Of a stretch of DNA of 64,000 nucleotides, positions 34,398 to 43,291 are shown piece after piece. Source of the stretch: Saccharothrix syringae (lineage in GTDB: Bacteria > Actinomycetota > Actinomycetes > Mycobacteriales > Pseudonocardiaceae); contig NZ_CP034550.1 of the NCBI RefSeq assembly GCF_009498035.1, positions 2,418,001 through 2,482,000 on the forward strand, written 5' to 3'. The translations under genes were made by a program, and so were the position numbers. Within the stretch, counting starts at the first letter, position 1. Each line of letters opens with the position of its first letter. A model generated the notes under the pieces. That model did not search any database. It saw nothing but the letters and a program-made list of their open reading frames with translations, and had not been told where the DNA came from.

Positions 34398-37361
34398 TCA
34401 GGCCAGCAGGTCCGCCCGCGACGCCACGCCCAGCTTGCGCAGCACCCGAGCCACGTGCTGCTCGACCGTGCGCGGTGACAGGAACAGCACGTCGGCGATC
34501 TCCCGGTTGGTGCGGCCCCGGGTCAGCAGGCGTGCCACGTCCTGCTCGCGCGGCGACAGGGCGTTGCCGTAGCCGCGCCTGCCGCGGCGCGACGGCGTGA
34601 CCACGCCCTCCTCGCGCACCCGGTGCCGGCAGCGGGCGGCGTCGCGGCTCGCGCCCAGCGCGTCGAACCGGTCGGCCACCCGGCCCAGCTCGGCCACCGC
34701 CGAACCGCACCCGCGCGCCAGGTCGACCAGCGCGGCGCGCTCGGCCAACCCGGCGGACCAGTAGCGCAGCCCGAGGTCGTCGGCGGCCTGCCGCGCGTCG
34801 GCCAGCAGGGCTGCCGCGTGCTCGTGGTGCCGTGCCGCCGGCGGGGTTGTCGCGTGCTCGTGGTGCCGTGCGGTGGGTAGGGCTGCCGCGTGCTCGTGGT
34901 GCCGTGCCGCCGGCGGGGTTGTCGCGTGCTCGTGGTGCCGTGCGGTGGGTAGGGCTGCCGCGTGCTCGTGGTGCCGTGCGGGCGGTGGGACCGTCGCGTC
35001 CCCGGTGGGCGGCACGGCCAGCAGCGCCCGGCACACCTTGAGCGCCACGTGCGCCAGCGGCGCGTCCCGGTCGGCCAGGCCCGCGGCCAGCTCCCCGACC
35101 AACCGCTCGGCGTCCGCCACGCGCCCGGCCGCGCGGAACGCGTCCACCGCCGCGGGCGCCAGCTCGCCCAGCCACGCCCACACGCCCTTGCGGCGCGCCA
35201 GCGCCAGCCCCCGGTCGGCCTCGGCGCACGCCCGCTCCACCGCGCCGCGCTCCAGCGCCAACCGGGTCAGCGCGGCGAACCCGCCCAGCGCCACCGGCGT
35301 GATCGAGTTGTCCACCGACCGCACCCCGGTCTCGGCCAGGTGCCGCTCGGCCGCGTCCCAGTCGCCGCGCGCCACCGCCAGGCACCCCAGCACCAGGTGC
35401 ACCTCGCTCGCGACCGGCAGCAGCTCCCGGTACTCCGCCAGCAGCCCCGCGCACCGCTCCGCCAGCGAACCCCAGTTCCCGGCGTACCAGTCCAGGTGCA
35501 CCCGGGTGGACTGCCCGGTGCCCGCGGTGAACGGCACGCCCGCGCCGACGGTCAGCCGCAGGCCGCGGTCCAGCGAGTCGCGCGCCAGGTCGAAGTGCCC
35601 GACCAGCGCGCACGCGTCGGCCAGGTTGCAGTGCAGGCGGGCCAGGTGCCTGCGGGTCGCCACGTCGGTCGAGGTGTCCGGCAGCCGGTCCAGCTCGGCC
35701 GCCGCGGCGCGGTCGCCGACGCACACCCACGAGCCGAGCTGGTTGGCGAGCAGGGCGTACCGCACCGCGTCGTCGGCGCACCCGGCGACGAACCGGTCCA
35801 CCTCGCGCAGCCACCGCTCGTGCTCGGCCAGCGGCACCGCGCCGACGAACGGCTGCCCCAGCACCGCCCGCGCCCGCATCGCCAGGTCGGGGCGCTCGCC
35901 CAGCTCCGCGATGGCCAGCTCGATCACCTCGCGGCCGTGCCGCACGCCCCCGAACTGGCGGATCAGCAGGAAACCGAGGTTCAGCCGCACCTCGCCGCGC
36001 GCGGCGGTGGACAGCCGGTGGTCGTCGAGCAGCCGCTCCAGCGTGGCGCGCGGGTCGTGCTGGTCGATCCCGCCGCGCGCCACCTGGCCCAGCTTCACCG
36101 CCAGCCGGTCCACGTCGGCCGGGGTGAGCGGCGCCTCGGCGAGCAGGTCCCGGTAGAGGGTGGTGGCGGTGGACGGGTCGCCGACCTCCAGCGCCCGGTC
36201 GGCCGCGGCCTCGCCGTGCCGCAGCCAGTCGTGGCGCAGGCCGGCGCGGCGGCTGTGCTCGGCCAGCTGCATGAACGGCCGGGGCGTGCCGGCGTCCAGG
36301 GCCCGCAGGGCGCGCAGGTGCAGGCGCCGGCGCTCCGGCCCGGTGAGCGTGTCGTAGACCGCCTGCTGGGCCAGGGCGTGGCGGAAGCCGTAACGCGCCT
36401 CGCCCGCCTCGCGCAGCACGCCGCCGCGCAGCGCGTGGGTGAGGGCGGCCCGGACCCGCTCCGGCGCGACCGCACCGACCCCGGCCAGCAGGGCCTCGTC
36501 GGCGGGCACCCCCAGCACCGCGGCGGCCTGCGCGACGCGGCGCGCGACCACGGGCAGCCGGTCCAGGCGCTCGGCCATCGCGTCGCGCAGCAGCGCCGGC
36601 ACCGCCACGGCGTCCCGCAGGTGCCGGTCGGGGTCGCGCAGCACCTCCTCGATGACGAACGGCAGGCCGGCGGTGCGCTCGTGCAGGCGCTCGGCGGGCA
36701 CGGCGTCCGCGCCGAGGATGGCGGTGGCCAGGGCGCGGGTCCCGGCGACGTCGAGGGGGCCCAGCTCGACCACGACCGAGGCCACACCCGGCGGCGGGCG
36801 GTAGGCGGCGCCCAGCGGCATGCCGCCCGGGGCGTCCTCGCGGCGGTAGGTGACCAGGGTGGTCAGGTTGGGCGGCGGGTCGGACATCAGGAACCGCAGC
36901 AGGTGGCGGCAGCCGTCGTCGGCCCAGTGCAGGTCCTCCACCACGAGCAGGGCGGGGCCGAGCGCGGAGAGCACCTCGCGCACCGCCCGGAAGAGGTGGT
37001 GGCGCTCGTGGCGGGGGTCGTCCGGGCGGGCCGGCGGTTCGGGCAGGTGGTCGGCCAGCTCCGGCACCAGCGGGCGCAGCACGCCGGTCACCGGGCTCAG
37101 CCGCGCGTGCCCGAGGCAGGGGCCGGCGGTGCGCAGGGCGTCGAGCACGGCGCCGTAGGGGAAGGGTTCGCGCAGGGGTTGGCAGAACCCGCCGAGGGTG
37201 CGCAGCGGGGCCACCTCGGGGCGGTGCAGCAGCTCCCGGACCAGGCGGCTCTTGCCGACGCCCGCCTCGCCGGCGACCAGCACCACGGACGGCTGGGTGG
37301 CCACCGCGCCGAGCAGTGCGGCCAGCTCGGCGTCGCGGCCGACCAGCGCGGTGGGTGTCAT
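34398..37361 (-). CDS. LAL-type LuxR regulator with AAA ATPase domain
   Basis: 987 residues. Walker A GEAGVGKS lies near residue 31, Walker B LLVVEDLHWAD near 145, then a long TPR-like helical middle. A GerE/LuxR domain at the C-terminus contains LSPREQDVARLLTRGRTNREIADVLFL. LAL proteins are large ATP-dependent activators of catabolic or secondary-metabolism genes. Residues ~791-850 are a perfect tandem insertion of the dodecapeptides ARHHEHAAALPT and ARHHEHATTPPA. The gene is divergent from the binding-protein gene at 37604, with a palindromic site between them, making that gene its most likely target. Confidence 0.9.
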   Translation of the reverse strand: MTPTALVGRDAELAALLGAVATQPSVVLVAGEAGVGKSRLVRELLHRPEVAPLRTLGGFCQPLREPFPYGAVLDALRTAGPCLGHARLSPVTGVLRPLVPELADHLPEPPARPDDPRHERHHLFRAVREVLSALGPALLVVEDLHWADDGCRHLLRFLMSDPPPNLTTLVTYRREDAPGGMPLGAAYRPPPGVASVVVELGPLDVAGTRALATAILGADAVPAERLHERTAGLPFVIEEVLRDPDRHLRDAVAVPALLRDAMAERLDRLPVVARRVAQAAAVLGVPADEALLAGVGAVAPERVRAALTHALRGGVLREAGEARYGFRHALAQQAVYDTLTGPERRRLHLRALRALDAGTPRPFMQLAEHSRRAGLRHDWLRHGEAAADRALEVGDPSTATTLYRDLLAEAPLTPADVDRLAVKLGQVARGGIDQHDPRATLERLLDDHRLSTAARGEVRLNLGFLLIRQFGGVRHGREVIELAIAELGERPDLAMRARAVLGQPFVGAVPLAEHERWLREVDRFVAGCADDAVRYALLANQLGSWVCVGDRAAAAELDRLPDTSTDVATRRHLARLHCNLADACALVGHFDLARDSLDRGLRLTVGAGVPFTAGTGQSTRVHLDWYAGNWGSLAERCAGLLAEYRELLPVASEVHLVLGCLAVARGDWDAAERHLAETGVRSVDNSITPVALGGFAALTRLALERGAVERACAEADRGLALARRKGVWAWLGELAPAAVDAFRAAGRVADAERLVGELAAGLADRDAPLAHVALKVCRALLAVPPTGDATVPPPARHHEHAAALPTARHHEHATTPPAARHHEHAAALPTARHHEHATTPPAARHHEHAAALLADARQAADDLGLRYWSAGLAERAALVDLARGCGSAVAELGRVADRFDALGASRDAARCRHRVREEGVVTPSRRGRRGYGNALSPREQDVARLLTRGRTNREIADVLFLSPRTVEQHVARVLRKLGVASRADLLA
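34810..34989. repeat. 72-bp perfect tandem repeat inside the LAL regulator gene
   Basis: Two identical 72-bp copies (34810-34881 and 34882-34953) are followed by a half copy to 34989. Each 72-bp copy is made of two diverged 36-bp halves. On the minus strand it encodes His-rich dodecapeptides (ARHHEHAAALPT, ARHHEHATTPPA). The identity between copies indicates very recent expansion, and the period preserves the frame. Confidence 0.95.
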
Positions 37362-37506
37362 GCGGGCTCCTGGGGAAGGGGCTGCCCTGTATTAGAACGC
37401 GGATCGTTCACGGACAGCACCCCTCGCGTTCATGTCCGAACGCGCGTCTGTTCGGTGTAACGGTTCAGTCCGACGACTCCGCTCTGTGTTGGTATTGCAC
37501 CTTTGA

Positions 37507-37546
37507 ACATACCGACCGTGCGGTATGTCACACGAACGGTCGGTAT
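37507..37546. promoter_or_regulatory. Overlapping inverted repeats, likely operator
   Basis: ATACCGACCGT (37509-37519) is matched by its exact reverse complement at 37536-37546. A second, overlapping pair is ACATACCG (37507-37514) and CGGTATGT (37521-37528). The site sits 58-97 bp before the binding-protein start in an AT-richer divergent promoter region. It may bind a TetR-like or LAL regulator, or switch between two stem-loops. Confidence 0.6.
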
Positions 37547-37603
37547 TGCCAACACGTGTCGATACTCCTACCAACAGGTAACGTCCGATGTCGGGGAGTC
37601 GCG

Positions 37604-38815
37604 GTGCGCAAGCTGGTGGTCGGATCAACCGTCCTGGTCGTGCTGGCCGCGGGCTGCGCCGAAGGGGAACAACCGGTCAAGACCGGCCCCGGCGTCACCG
37701 ACAGCACCATCTCCCTCGGCGTGCTCACCGACCTGACCGGCCCGTTCTCGGCCACCTCGCAGTCGCGCATCAAGGGCTACGAGCTGTTCTTCGGCGACCT
37801 CAACGACCGCGGCGGCGTGTGCGGGCGCAAGGTCGAGCTAGAACAGAGAGACCACGGCTACGACGTCGACCGCGCCCTGGACGGCTACTTCGAGCTCGAA
37901 CCCCGGGTGCTGGGCTTCCTCGACATCACCGGCGCCCCCATGACCGAGGCCATCGAACCCGACCTCGTGCAGACCAGGGCCCTGGCCGCCCCCGCGTCCT
38001 GGTCGGCCACCCTGCTCGGCAACCCGCACATGGTCGTCGTCGGCACCACCTACGACCTCGACGTGATCAACGGCCTCGACCACCTCCGGCGCACCGGCGC
38101 GATCCACGACGGCGACACGATCGGGCACATCCACCTGGACAGCGACTTCGGCCGCAACGCGCTGGAGGGCAGCGTGTTCGCCGCGCAGCAGTGGGGCATG
38201 ACCCTCGTGCCGAAGGCGGTCCAGGCGGGCGCGGACGTGTCGGCGCAGGTGGCCGAGCTGCGCACGGCCGGCGCCAAGGCGGTGGTGCTCAGCACCTCGC
38301 CGCAGCAGACCGCGACGGCGGTCGTGGCGGCTGCGGGGTGGGACGCGCCGTTCCTGGTCAACGCGGCTTCGTACGACCCGCTGGTCCTCCGGTCCGAGGT
38401 GGCGCAGGCCGTGGTCGACCGGGTGCTGGTGGTGTCGCCGATCGCGCCGTTCGCCACCGACGCGGAGGGGCCGCGCGAGGTGGCCGAGGCGTTCCGGCGC
38501 AAGTTCCCCGACGTGGAGCCGACCGGGTCCGTCGACCACGGGTACGCGGTGGGGATCGCGTTCGCGGCGATCATGGAGAAGGCTTGCGCGGAGCGGGACC
38601 TGACCCGCGACGGGATGCTCCGGGCGTTCCAGGACACGAGCGACGTCGACACCGGCGGGTTGACGGGGCACCTGCGGTTCTCGCTGGTCGGGCGGCCGTC
38701 GAGCACCCGGTCGTACGTGTCCCGGCCCGACCCGGGGACGGCGGGTGGGTTGGCCGTGGTGGAGGGGCTGTTCGAGTCCGAGCTGGTCAAGTTGAAGGGG
38801 ACGCGCGCGAGGTAG
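37604..38815 (+). CDS. Orphan branched-chain-type ABC substrate-binding lipoprotein
   Basis: 403 residues. Lipoprotein signal with lipobox LAAGC, then a type 1 periplasmic-binding fold: ISLGVLTDLTGPFSATSQSRIKGYELFFGDLNDRGGVCGRKVEL at the start and VDHGYAVGIAFAAIMEKAC near the end. The family binds amino acids, amides or urea for ABC uptake, but no permease or ATPase gene is nearby. It could serve as a sensor or deliver ligand to a transporter elsewhere. GTG 37604 follows GGGGAG. Divergent from the LAL regulator. Confidence 0.85.
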   Translation: MRKLVVGSTVLVVLAAGCAEGEQPVKTGPGVTDSTISLGVLTDLTGPFSATSQSRIKGYELFFGDLNDRGGVCGRKVELEQRDHGYDVDRALDGYFELEPRVLGFLDITGAPMTEAIEPDLVQTRALAAPASWSATLLGNPHMVVVGTTYDLDVINGLDHLRRTGAIHDGDTIGHIHLDSDFGRNALEGSVFAAQQWGMTLVPKAVQAGADVSAQVAELRTAGAKAVVLSTSPQQTATAVVAAAGWDAPFLVNAASYDPLVLRSEVAQAVVDRVLVVSPIAPFATDAEGPREVAEAFRRKFPDVEPTGSVDHGYAVGIAFAAIMEKACAERDLTRDGMLRAFQDTSDVDTGGLTGHLRFSLVGRPSSTRSYVSRPDPGTAGGLAVVEGLFESELVKLKGTRAR

Positions 38816-38827
38816 GCGCTTGTGGGG

Positions 38828-38997
38828 GGCGCGGGTTCGGTGGTTCGGCTCGGTGGCGGGCGGGCAGGTTGGGCGGTTCGGCTCCGGTGGCGGGCGGGTT
38901 CGGTGTTTCGCGCTGGTAGCGCGCGGACCTGGCGATGTGCCCCGGTAGTGGGCGGGTTCGGCGATTCGCGCTGGTAGCGCGGGGTTCGGCGGTTTTC
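38828..38997. repeat. Imperfect ~29-bp tandem repeat
   Basis: About five units with a core GGCGGGTTCGG followed by a TTCGCGCTGGTAGCG tail. The last three full units are each 29 bp; the first two are longer and more diverged. The array begins about 12 bp after the binding-protein stop. There is no coding potential. Confidence 0.75.
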
Positions 38998-39130
38998 CGA
39001 CAGCACGACCAACCGGGCCCCGCCGGTAACCCTGCGTGATCACCCCGGGCAGCGCAGACCCCAACAGCCCACCACCACCGCATACGAGCAGGTGAGTTTT
39101 CCCCTCGACCACACCGGGAAACCGGTGCGC

Positions 39131-39571
39131 ATGATCGAGGTGCGCACGACGGTACCCACGTCCGTGGACCGCGTCTTCGCCGTCCTGGCCGACGGCTGGT
39201 CCTACGCGGGCTGGGTGGTGGGTGCGGCCCACATCCGCGAGGTCGACCCCGGCTGGCCCGCGGCCGGCACGCGCATCCACCACAGCGTGGGCGCCTGGCC
39301 GGTCGCGGTGAAGGACGTGACGACGGTCCGGGTCGCCGAGCCGCCCAAGGTGCTGGAGCTGGAGGCCCGCCTGTGGCCGATCGGCGCGGCCCGCATCCGG
39401 TTCGAGCTGGCCGAGGTGTCCGGCGGCACCGAGGTGGCCATGTTCGAGGAGGCGGTGAAGGGGCCGCCGGCGCTGCTGCCCGAGGGCTTGCAGGCGCTGT
39501 TCCTCACGCCGCGCAACCGCGAGTCGCTGCGACGGCTCGCCGACCTCGCGGTGCGCAAGGAGAGCCAGTAG
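39131..39571 (+). CDS. SRPBCC/polyketide-cyclase-like protein
   Basis: 146 residues of the START/Bet v1-like SRPBCC fold. IEVRTTVPTSVDRVFAVLADGWSYAGWVVGA opens the domain, and the RFELAEVSGGTEVAM segment precedes the long C-terminal helix. These proteins form a deep hydrophobic pocket and can bind lipids or carry out cyclisation; the ligand is unknown. I prefer the ATG at 39131, which begins exactly at the domain. GTG 39092 would add 13 residues. Confidence 0.75.
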   Translation: MIEVRTTVPTSVDRVFAVLADGWSYAGWVVGAAHIREVDPGWPAAGTRIHHSVGAWPVAVKDVTTVRVAEPPKVLELEARLWPIGAARIRFELAEVSGGTEVAMFEEAVKGPPALLPEGLQALFLTPRNRESLRRLADLAVRKESQ

Positions 39572-40170
39572 GGCGGCTGGCAGCGGCGGGCGAAGGTGTG
39601 CCGGCGAACGGGCCTGCTGGCGAACGGGCGTTGGCAGCGCGAGAGCCGGTGTCCCCGGCTGCCAACTCCCGGGCCCGGCGAGTGGCAACTCCACGCCCGG
39701 TCATCAGGGCTTGGCGACTCCCAAGCCCGGCCACACCCGATGCCCTGGGCTCGGCCACACCCGAGCCTGCCGACACCCGGTGCCCGACACCCTGAGGTCA
39801 CCGACCCCCAGGCCCGGCCGCACCCATGCCCAACACCCTGGGCTCGGCAACCTTAAGCCCGGCGACACCCCCGGGGCCAACACCTCGGGTCCGGGCAGCC
39901 TTCCGGTATCTCGGCCCGAGCATCCCCGGCCCGAGCGATCCCGAGCCGGTCCGAGGGCCGCAAGCCCGGGTGCCGTCCTCTCAGGACCGTCTACTCGGGA
40001 TCTCTCCGTTCAACAGCCGTTCGCCTGGAGGTCGGTGGCCGCAGGGCCGTGGTCTGGTGTGGTGGTGGCGGGTTTCCATACTCAACCGATGATCGGGACC
40101 CCGGGTTACGTACATCTTCCGCCGATGATCACCCAATCGTGTGAGACACCCGCCCACCGGACCGAGCCGA
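39572..40170. other. 599-bp gene-free region with degenerate C-rich repeats
   Basis: From about 39600 to 39960 the sequence is made of short degenerate blocks around CCCGGCCACACCC, CCCTGGGCTCGGC and CCCGACACC with no fixed period. Open frames across it have repeat-like, non-protein translations. Towards the right end CCGATGATC occurs twice (40088 and 40122). I see no gene. Confidence 0.6.
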
Positions 40171-41766
40171 TCACCAACCTCCCTCCCCACGGTACACCGC
40201 CTGGTGCAACCCGCGGATCAACAACCGGTACGCGTCGCCCGCCAAACCGTTGCGCGCCATCGCCGCCCGCGCCGCGTTGGCGCCGGCCGCCCCGTGCACC
40301 CCACCGCCGGGGTGCGCGGACGCCCCCGCCAGGTACAGCCGGTCCACCGGCGTGTCCGCCCGCCCCAACCCCGGCACCGGGCGGAACACCAGTTGCTGGT
40401 GGATCGCGGCCGTCCCGGAGTTGATCGAACCGCCGACCAGGCTGGGGTTGCGGGCCTCCAGGTCACCCGGCCCCTGCACGAACCGCCCCCGCACCAGCTC
40501 CCGGAACCCGGGCGCGTGCTGCTCGATCAACTGCTCCAACCGGTCGGCCCGCCGCCGCACGCGGTCGGGTGACCACTGCTCGCCCCGCGGCACGTGCGTG
40601 TACGCCCACGCCGTCTCCGTGCCCGCCGGCGACCGCGTCGGGTCGGACGTCGTCATCTGCCCCATGATCACGAACGGCACCCGCGGCAGCCTGCCGCACG
40701 CGATCTCCGCGCTGGTCATCGCCAGCCCGTTGAAGTCGCCTCCCAAGTGGACGGTCCCGGCCCCGCGCGCGTCCGGGTTGGTCCACGGGATCGGCCCGGA
40801 CAGCGCCCAGTCCACCTTGACCGTCGCGTCGTCCCACTCGAACCGCGCGAGGTCGGCCACCAGCCGCGCGGGCAGGTGGTCCTCGCCGACCAACCCCAGG
40901 TACAGCCGGGGCGCCGGCACGTCCGCCAGCACCGCCCTGCGCGCCCGCACGAACCCGCCGGACGCGTCGCGCACCCCCAGCGCCCGCCCGCCGGCCACGA
41001 CCACCCGGTCCACCGGCCGCGAGCACTGCACCCGACCGCCCAGCCTCCGCACCAGCGCCCGCGTCAACGCGCCCGCGCCGCCCTCGGGCACCGGGTAGCC
41101 GAAGTCCTGCCCCAGCATCGACAGCAGCCACCCGAACGCCGCACCGCCCGCCTGGTCCGGTCCCAGGTCGGTGTGCATCGCGTTGCCCGCCAGCAGCAGC
41201 GGCGCGCCCTCGCCGGTGAACCGGTCGTCCCCGAACGCGCGCACCGACTGCACGAACGACCGCGCGAACCGCAGCGCCTCGCCCGGTCCGAGCGCGCCCA
41301 GCAGCCCCGTGCCCGCGCGCACCGGCGGGAACGGCCGCATCAGCGCGTCGACCAGCTCACCGCGGATCCGCTGCCAGCGCTCGAACTCGCCCCGCCACGC
41401 GTCACCGTCGCCGGCGCCGAACGACTCCACCGACTCGGCCGTCCGGTCCACGTCCCGCGACAGCAGCGCGACCCGGTCGTCCGGCAGCACGTAGGCCAGC
41501 ACCTCGGGGGCCCGCCGCCACTTCAGCCCGTGCCGGTCCAGCCCCAGCCCCGCCATCACCGGCGACGCCGCGCCCAGCGGGTAGAACGCGCTGAACAGGT
41601 CGTGGTGGAACCCCGGCGCGGTCAGCTCGGCCGTGCGCACCGCGCCACCCGGCTCGTCGGCGGCCTCCAGCACCAGCACGTCCCACCCGGCGTCGGCCAG
41701 CACGTTCGCCGCCACCAGCCCGTTCGGACCCGACCCGACGACCACCGCGTCCACGACGTCGCTCAA
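40171..41766 (-). CDS. FAD-dependent oxidoreductase of the phytoene-desaturase type
   Basis: 531 residues. The dinucleotide-binding motif VVVGSGPNGLVAANVLADAG is followed by VLEAADEPGGAVRT, and the C-terminal FAD motif LYLAGASAHPGGGVHGAAG is present. These features fit the phytoene dehydrogenase-like NAD(P)/FAD oxidoreductase family, which includes carotenoid desaturases, PYROXD2-like proteins and others. No carotenoid synthase is nearby, so carotenoid chemistry is not supported. The probable start is the TTG at 41766, overlapping the epimerase stop as TTGA; GTG 41754 is an alternative. Confidence 0.85.
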   Translation of the reverse strand: MSDVVDAVVVGSGPNGLVAANVLADAGWDVLVLEAADEPGGAVRTAELTAPGFHHDLFSAFYPLGAASPVMAGLGLDRHGLKWRRAPEVLAYVLPDDRVALLSRDVDRTAESVESFGAGDGDAWRGEFERWQRIRGELVDALMRPFPPVRAGTGLLGALGPGEALRFARSFVQSVRAFGDDRFTGEGAPLLLAGNAMHTDLGPDQAGGAAFGWLLSMLGQDFGYPVPEGGAGALTRALVRRLGGRVQCSRPVDRVVVAGGRALGVRDASGGFVRARRAVLADVPAPRLYLGLVGEDHLPARLVADLARFEWDDATVKVDWALSGPIPWTNPDARGAGTVHLGGDFNGLAMTSAEIACGRLPRVPFVIMGQMTTSDPTRSPAGTETAWAYTHVPRGEQWSPDRVRRRADRLEQLIEQHAPGFRELVRGRFVQGPGDLEARNPSLVGGSINSGTAAIHQQLVFRPVPGLGRADTPVDRLYLAGASAHPGGGVHGAAGANAARAAMARNGLAGDAYRLLIRGLHQAVYRGEGGW

Positions 41767-42800
41767 CGCGAACCTCCCTCTTGGCTCTGGTGCACGGGCC
41801 GTCCCCACCCCAGCCCGCGCCACGCCGGTCCCCGGCGCGGGGCGAGCGGCCCCCACGTCCCGCGTCCCTCGGCGATCGCCGCGACCACCGCACCCAGAGC
41901 CTGCCGGGGATCGTGCCGCGGCGTCCACCCCAGGGCGCGCAACCGGGTGGTGTCCACAAGGGACGCCCGGGCGGCCAGCCGCAGCCAGCCGGGGTGGAGC
42001 GGCTGCAGCCCGGCGCGCCAGGCGAGCCACGCGGGCCCCGGCAGCGCGCGGAACGGCACCGGCACGAGGAAACCGCCGACCGCCGCCGCGAGGTCCGACG
42101 CGCGCAGCACCGGGTCCGCGGCCACGTTGAACGCCCCGGTGGCGCGCCGCCGCAGGATCAGCCGGACGGCCTCGGCGACGTCGTCGGCGTGCACGAGTTG
42201 GAACCGGAGGTCGGGCCACAACGGCACCGGCAGCCAGCGGCGGCCCAGCAGCGCGGGCGGCAGCAGCGGGCTGAGCAGCCACCGGCCCAGCTCGCCGCCG
42301 GCGTCGGGCTGCACCACCGCGCACGGCCGGATGCGTGCCACGTTCGGGTGATCGTCGAGCATCCGCTCCAGCTCCACCTTCTGGGCGCTGTACGCGCTGC
42401 CGGGCACCCCGTTGCACGGCCAGCCCTCGTCGACAGGCGCGGAGGTGGAGGTCGGCGTGTAGGCGGCGACCGACGAGGCCACGACGACGTGCGGCACGCC
42501 GGCCCGCGCGGCGGCGCGGAGCACGTGGGCGCTGCCGGTGACGTTGGTGCGGCGCATGTCCGGTTCGCCGGTGGTGGGCTGGATCGCCCAGGCGAGGTGC
42601 ACCACGGCGTCGGCGCCGGTGAACTCCCTGGTCAGAACCGCTTCGGCGGCGGGGGCGCCGAGGTCGCAGCTCACCCAGCGGGTGTCGGCGCGCGGCGGTA
42701 CGCGGCGGGCTATGCCGGTCACCTCGACGCCGGTCGGCGCGAGTGCGCGGCGCAGGGCCGTCCCCACGTTGCCGCTGGCACCCGTGACGACGACCCTCAT
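41763..42800 (-). CDS. NAD-dependent epimerase/dehydratase family protein
   Basis: 345 residues, SDR fold. MRVVVTGASGNVGTALRR at the start gives the NAD-binding loop; VVHLAWAIQP, VVASSVAAYTP and the catalytic YSAQK follow. The C-terminal part is hydrophobic (LPGPAWLAWRAGLQPL), as in SDRs acting on lipophilic substrates. The ATG at 42800 has a -10-like TACTCC seven bases upstream, suggesting a leaderless mRNA. It is coupled to the FAD oxidoreductase, so the two probably act in one pathway of unknown product. Confidence 0.8.
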   Translation of the reverse strand: MRVVVTGASGNVGTALRRALAPTGVEVTGIARRVPPRADTRWVSCDLGAPAAEAVLTREFTGADAVVHLAWAIQPTTGEPDMRRTNVTGSAHVLRAAARAGVPHVVVASSVAAYTPTSTSAPVDEGWPCNGVPGSAYSAQKVELERMLDDHPNVARIRPCAVVQPDAGGELGRWLLSPLLPPALLGRRWLPVPLWPDLRFQLVHADDVAEAVRLILRRRATGAFNVAADPVLRASDLAAAVGGFLVPVPFRALPGPAWLAWRAGLQPLHPGWLRLAARASLVDTTRLRALGWTPRHDPRQALGAVVAAIAEGRGTWGPLAPRRGPAWRGLGWGRPVHQSQEGGSR

Positions 42801-42934
42801 GCCACGCGGAGTACCCCGATCGGCTGTCGCCAAGCCCGGGGGAATGCGGTGGGGGCGAGACCGTGGTCACCTGGTCGGGCGTCTGGTTGGCGGCATTCGG
42901 GTGAACTGGTTGATGCCGACTCGGACCGAAGCGA

Positions 42935-43097
42935 TTATCCATCGCCCTGAGAGCGGGCAGCCCGGCGGACTGATTATCCATCGCCGATGGTCATGGGGCG
43001 CCCGGTGAACGGAGCGGTTGTCCTTCGCGGAGGTGATGGACGCGAGCGGTTATCCATCGCGGAGGCGGTGGGGGCACCCAGCGGGTGGTTATCCATC
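42935..43097. repeat. Four TTATCCATC nonamers in a gene-free region
   Basis: TTATCCATC occurs at 42935, 42974, 43050 and 43089, all on the plus strand, with related sequence around 43018. Spacings are 39, 76 and 39 bp. The first three are followed by GC. Just beyond, CTCCAGCGGTACTG is directly duplicated (about 43099-43130). The whole 42801-43291 interval lacks a credible gene. Confidence 0.75.
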
Positions 43098-43246
43098 ACT
43101 CCAGCGGTACTGCCACTCCAGCGGTACTGCGGCAGGCAGGTTGCGTGCTGCGGCGGAACTCCGGGGAGTCAGCTCGTCCATCACGCCGGAGCACCCCGGC
43201 GACACCCCGGGCGACCCGCTCGGCCGCCCGACAACCCCGAGCGCCC

Positions 43247-43281
43247 GGTCGGCCGCCCGAAGAACCCCCGGGCGGCCGACC
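43247..43281. terminator. Hairpin terminator downstream of tex
   Basis: Perfect 13-bp arms (43247-43259 and 43269-43281; GGTCGGCCGCCCG and its complement) with a nine-base loop lie 10 bp past the tex stop codon on the minus strand. Confidence 0.75.
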
Positions 43282-43291
43282 AACCGCTCAA

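Noticed and set aside
39600..39960. Protein-coding gene in the C-rich repeat region
   Set aside because: Open frames exist in several phases, but translations are degenerate Pro/Arg/Gly/Thr strings without domain features or a start with a ribosome site.
40171..42800. Carotenoid biosynthesis cluster
   Set aside because: The FAD enzyme resembles phytoene desaturases, but there is no phytoene synthase, prenyl synthase or cyclase. The partner is an SDR epimerase.
42935..43130. Chromosomal origin of replication
   Set aside because: The nonamers match DnaA boxes only partly, all lie on one strand, and no dnaA, dnaN or other origin genes are nearby.
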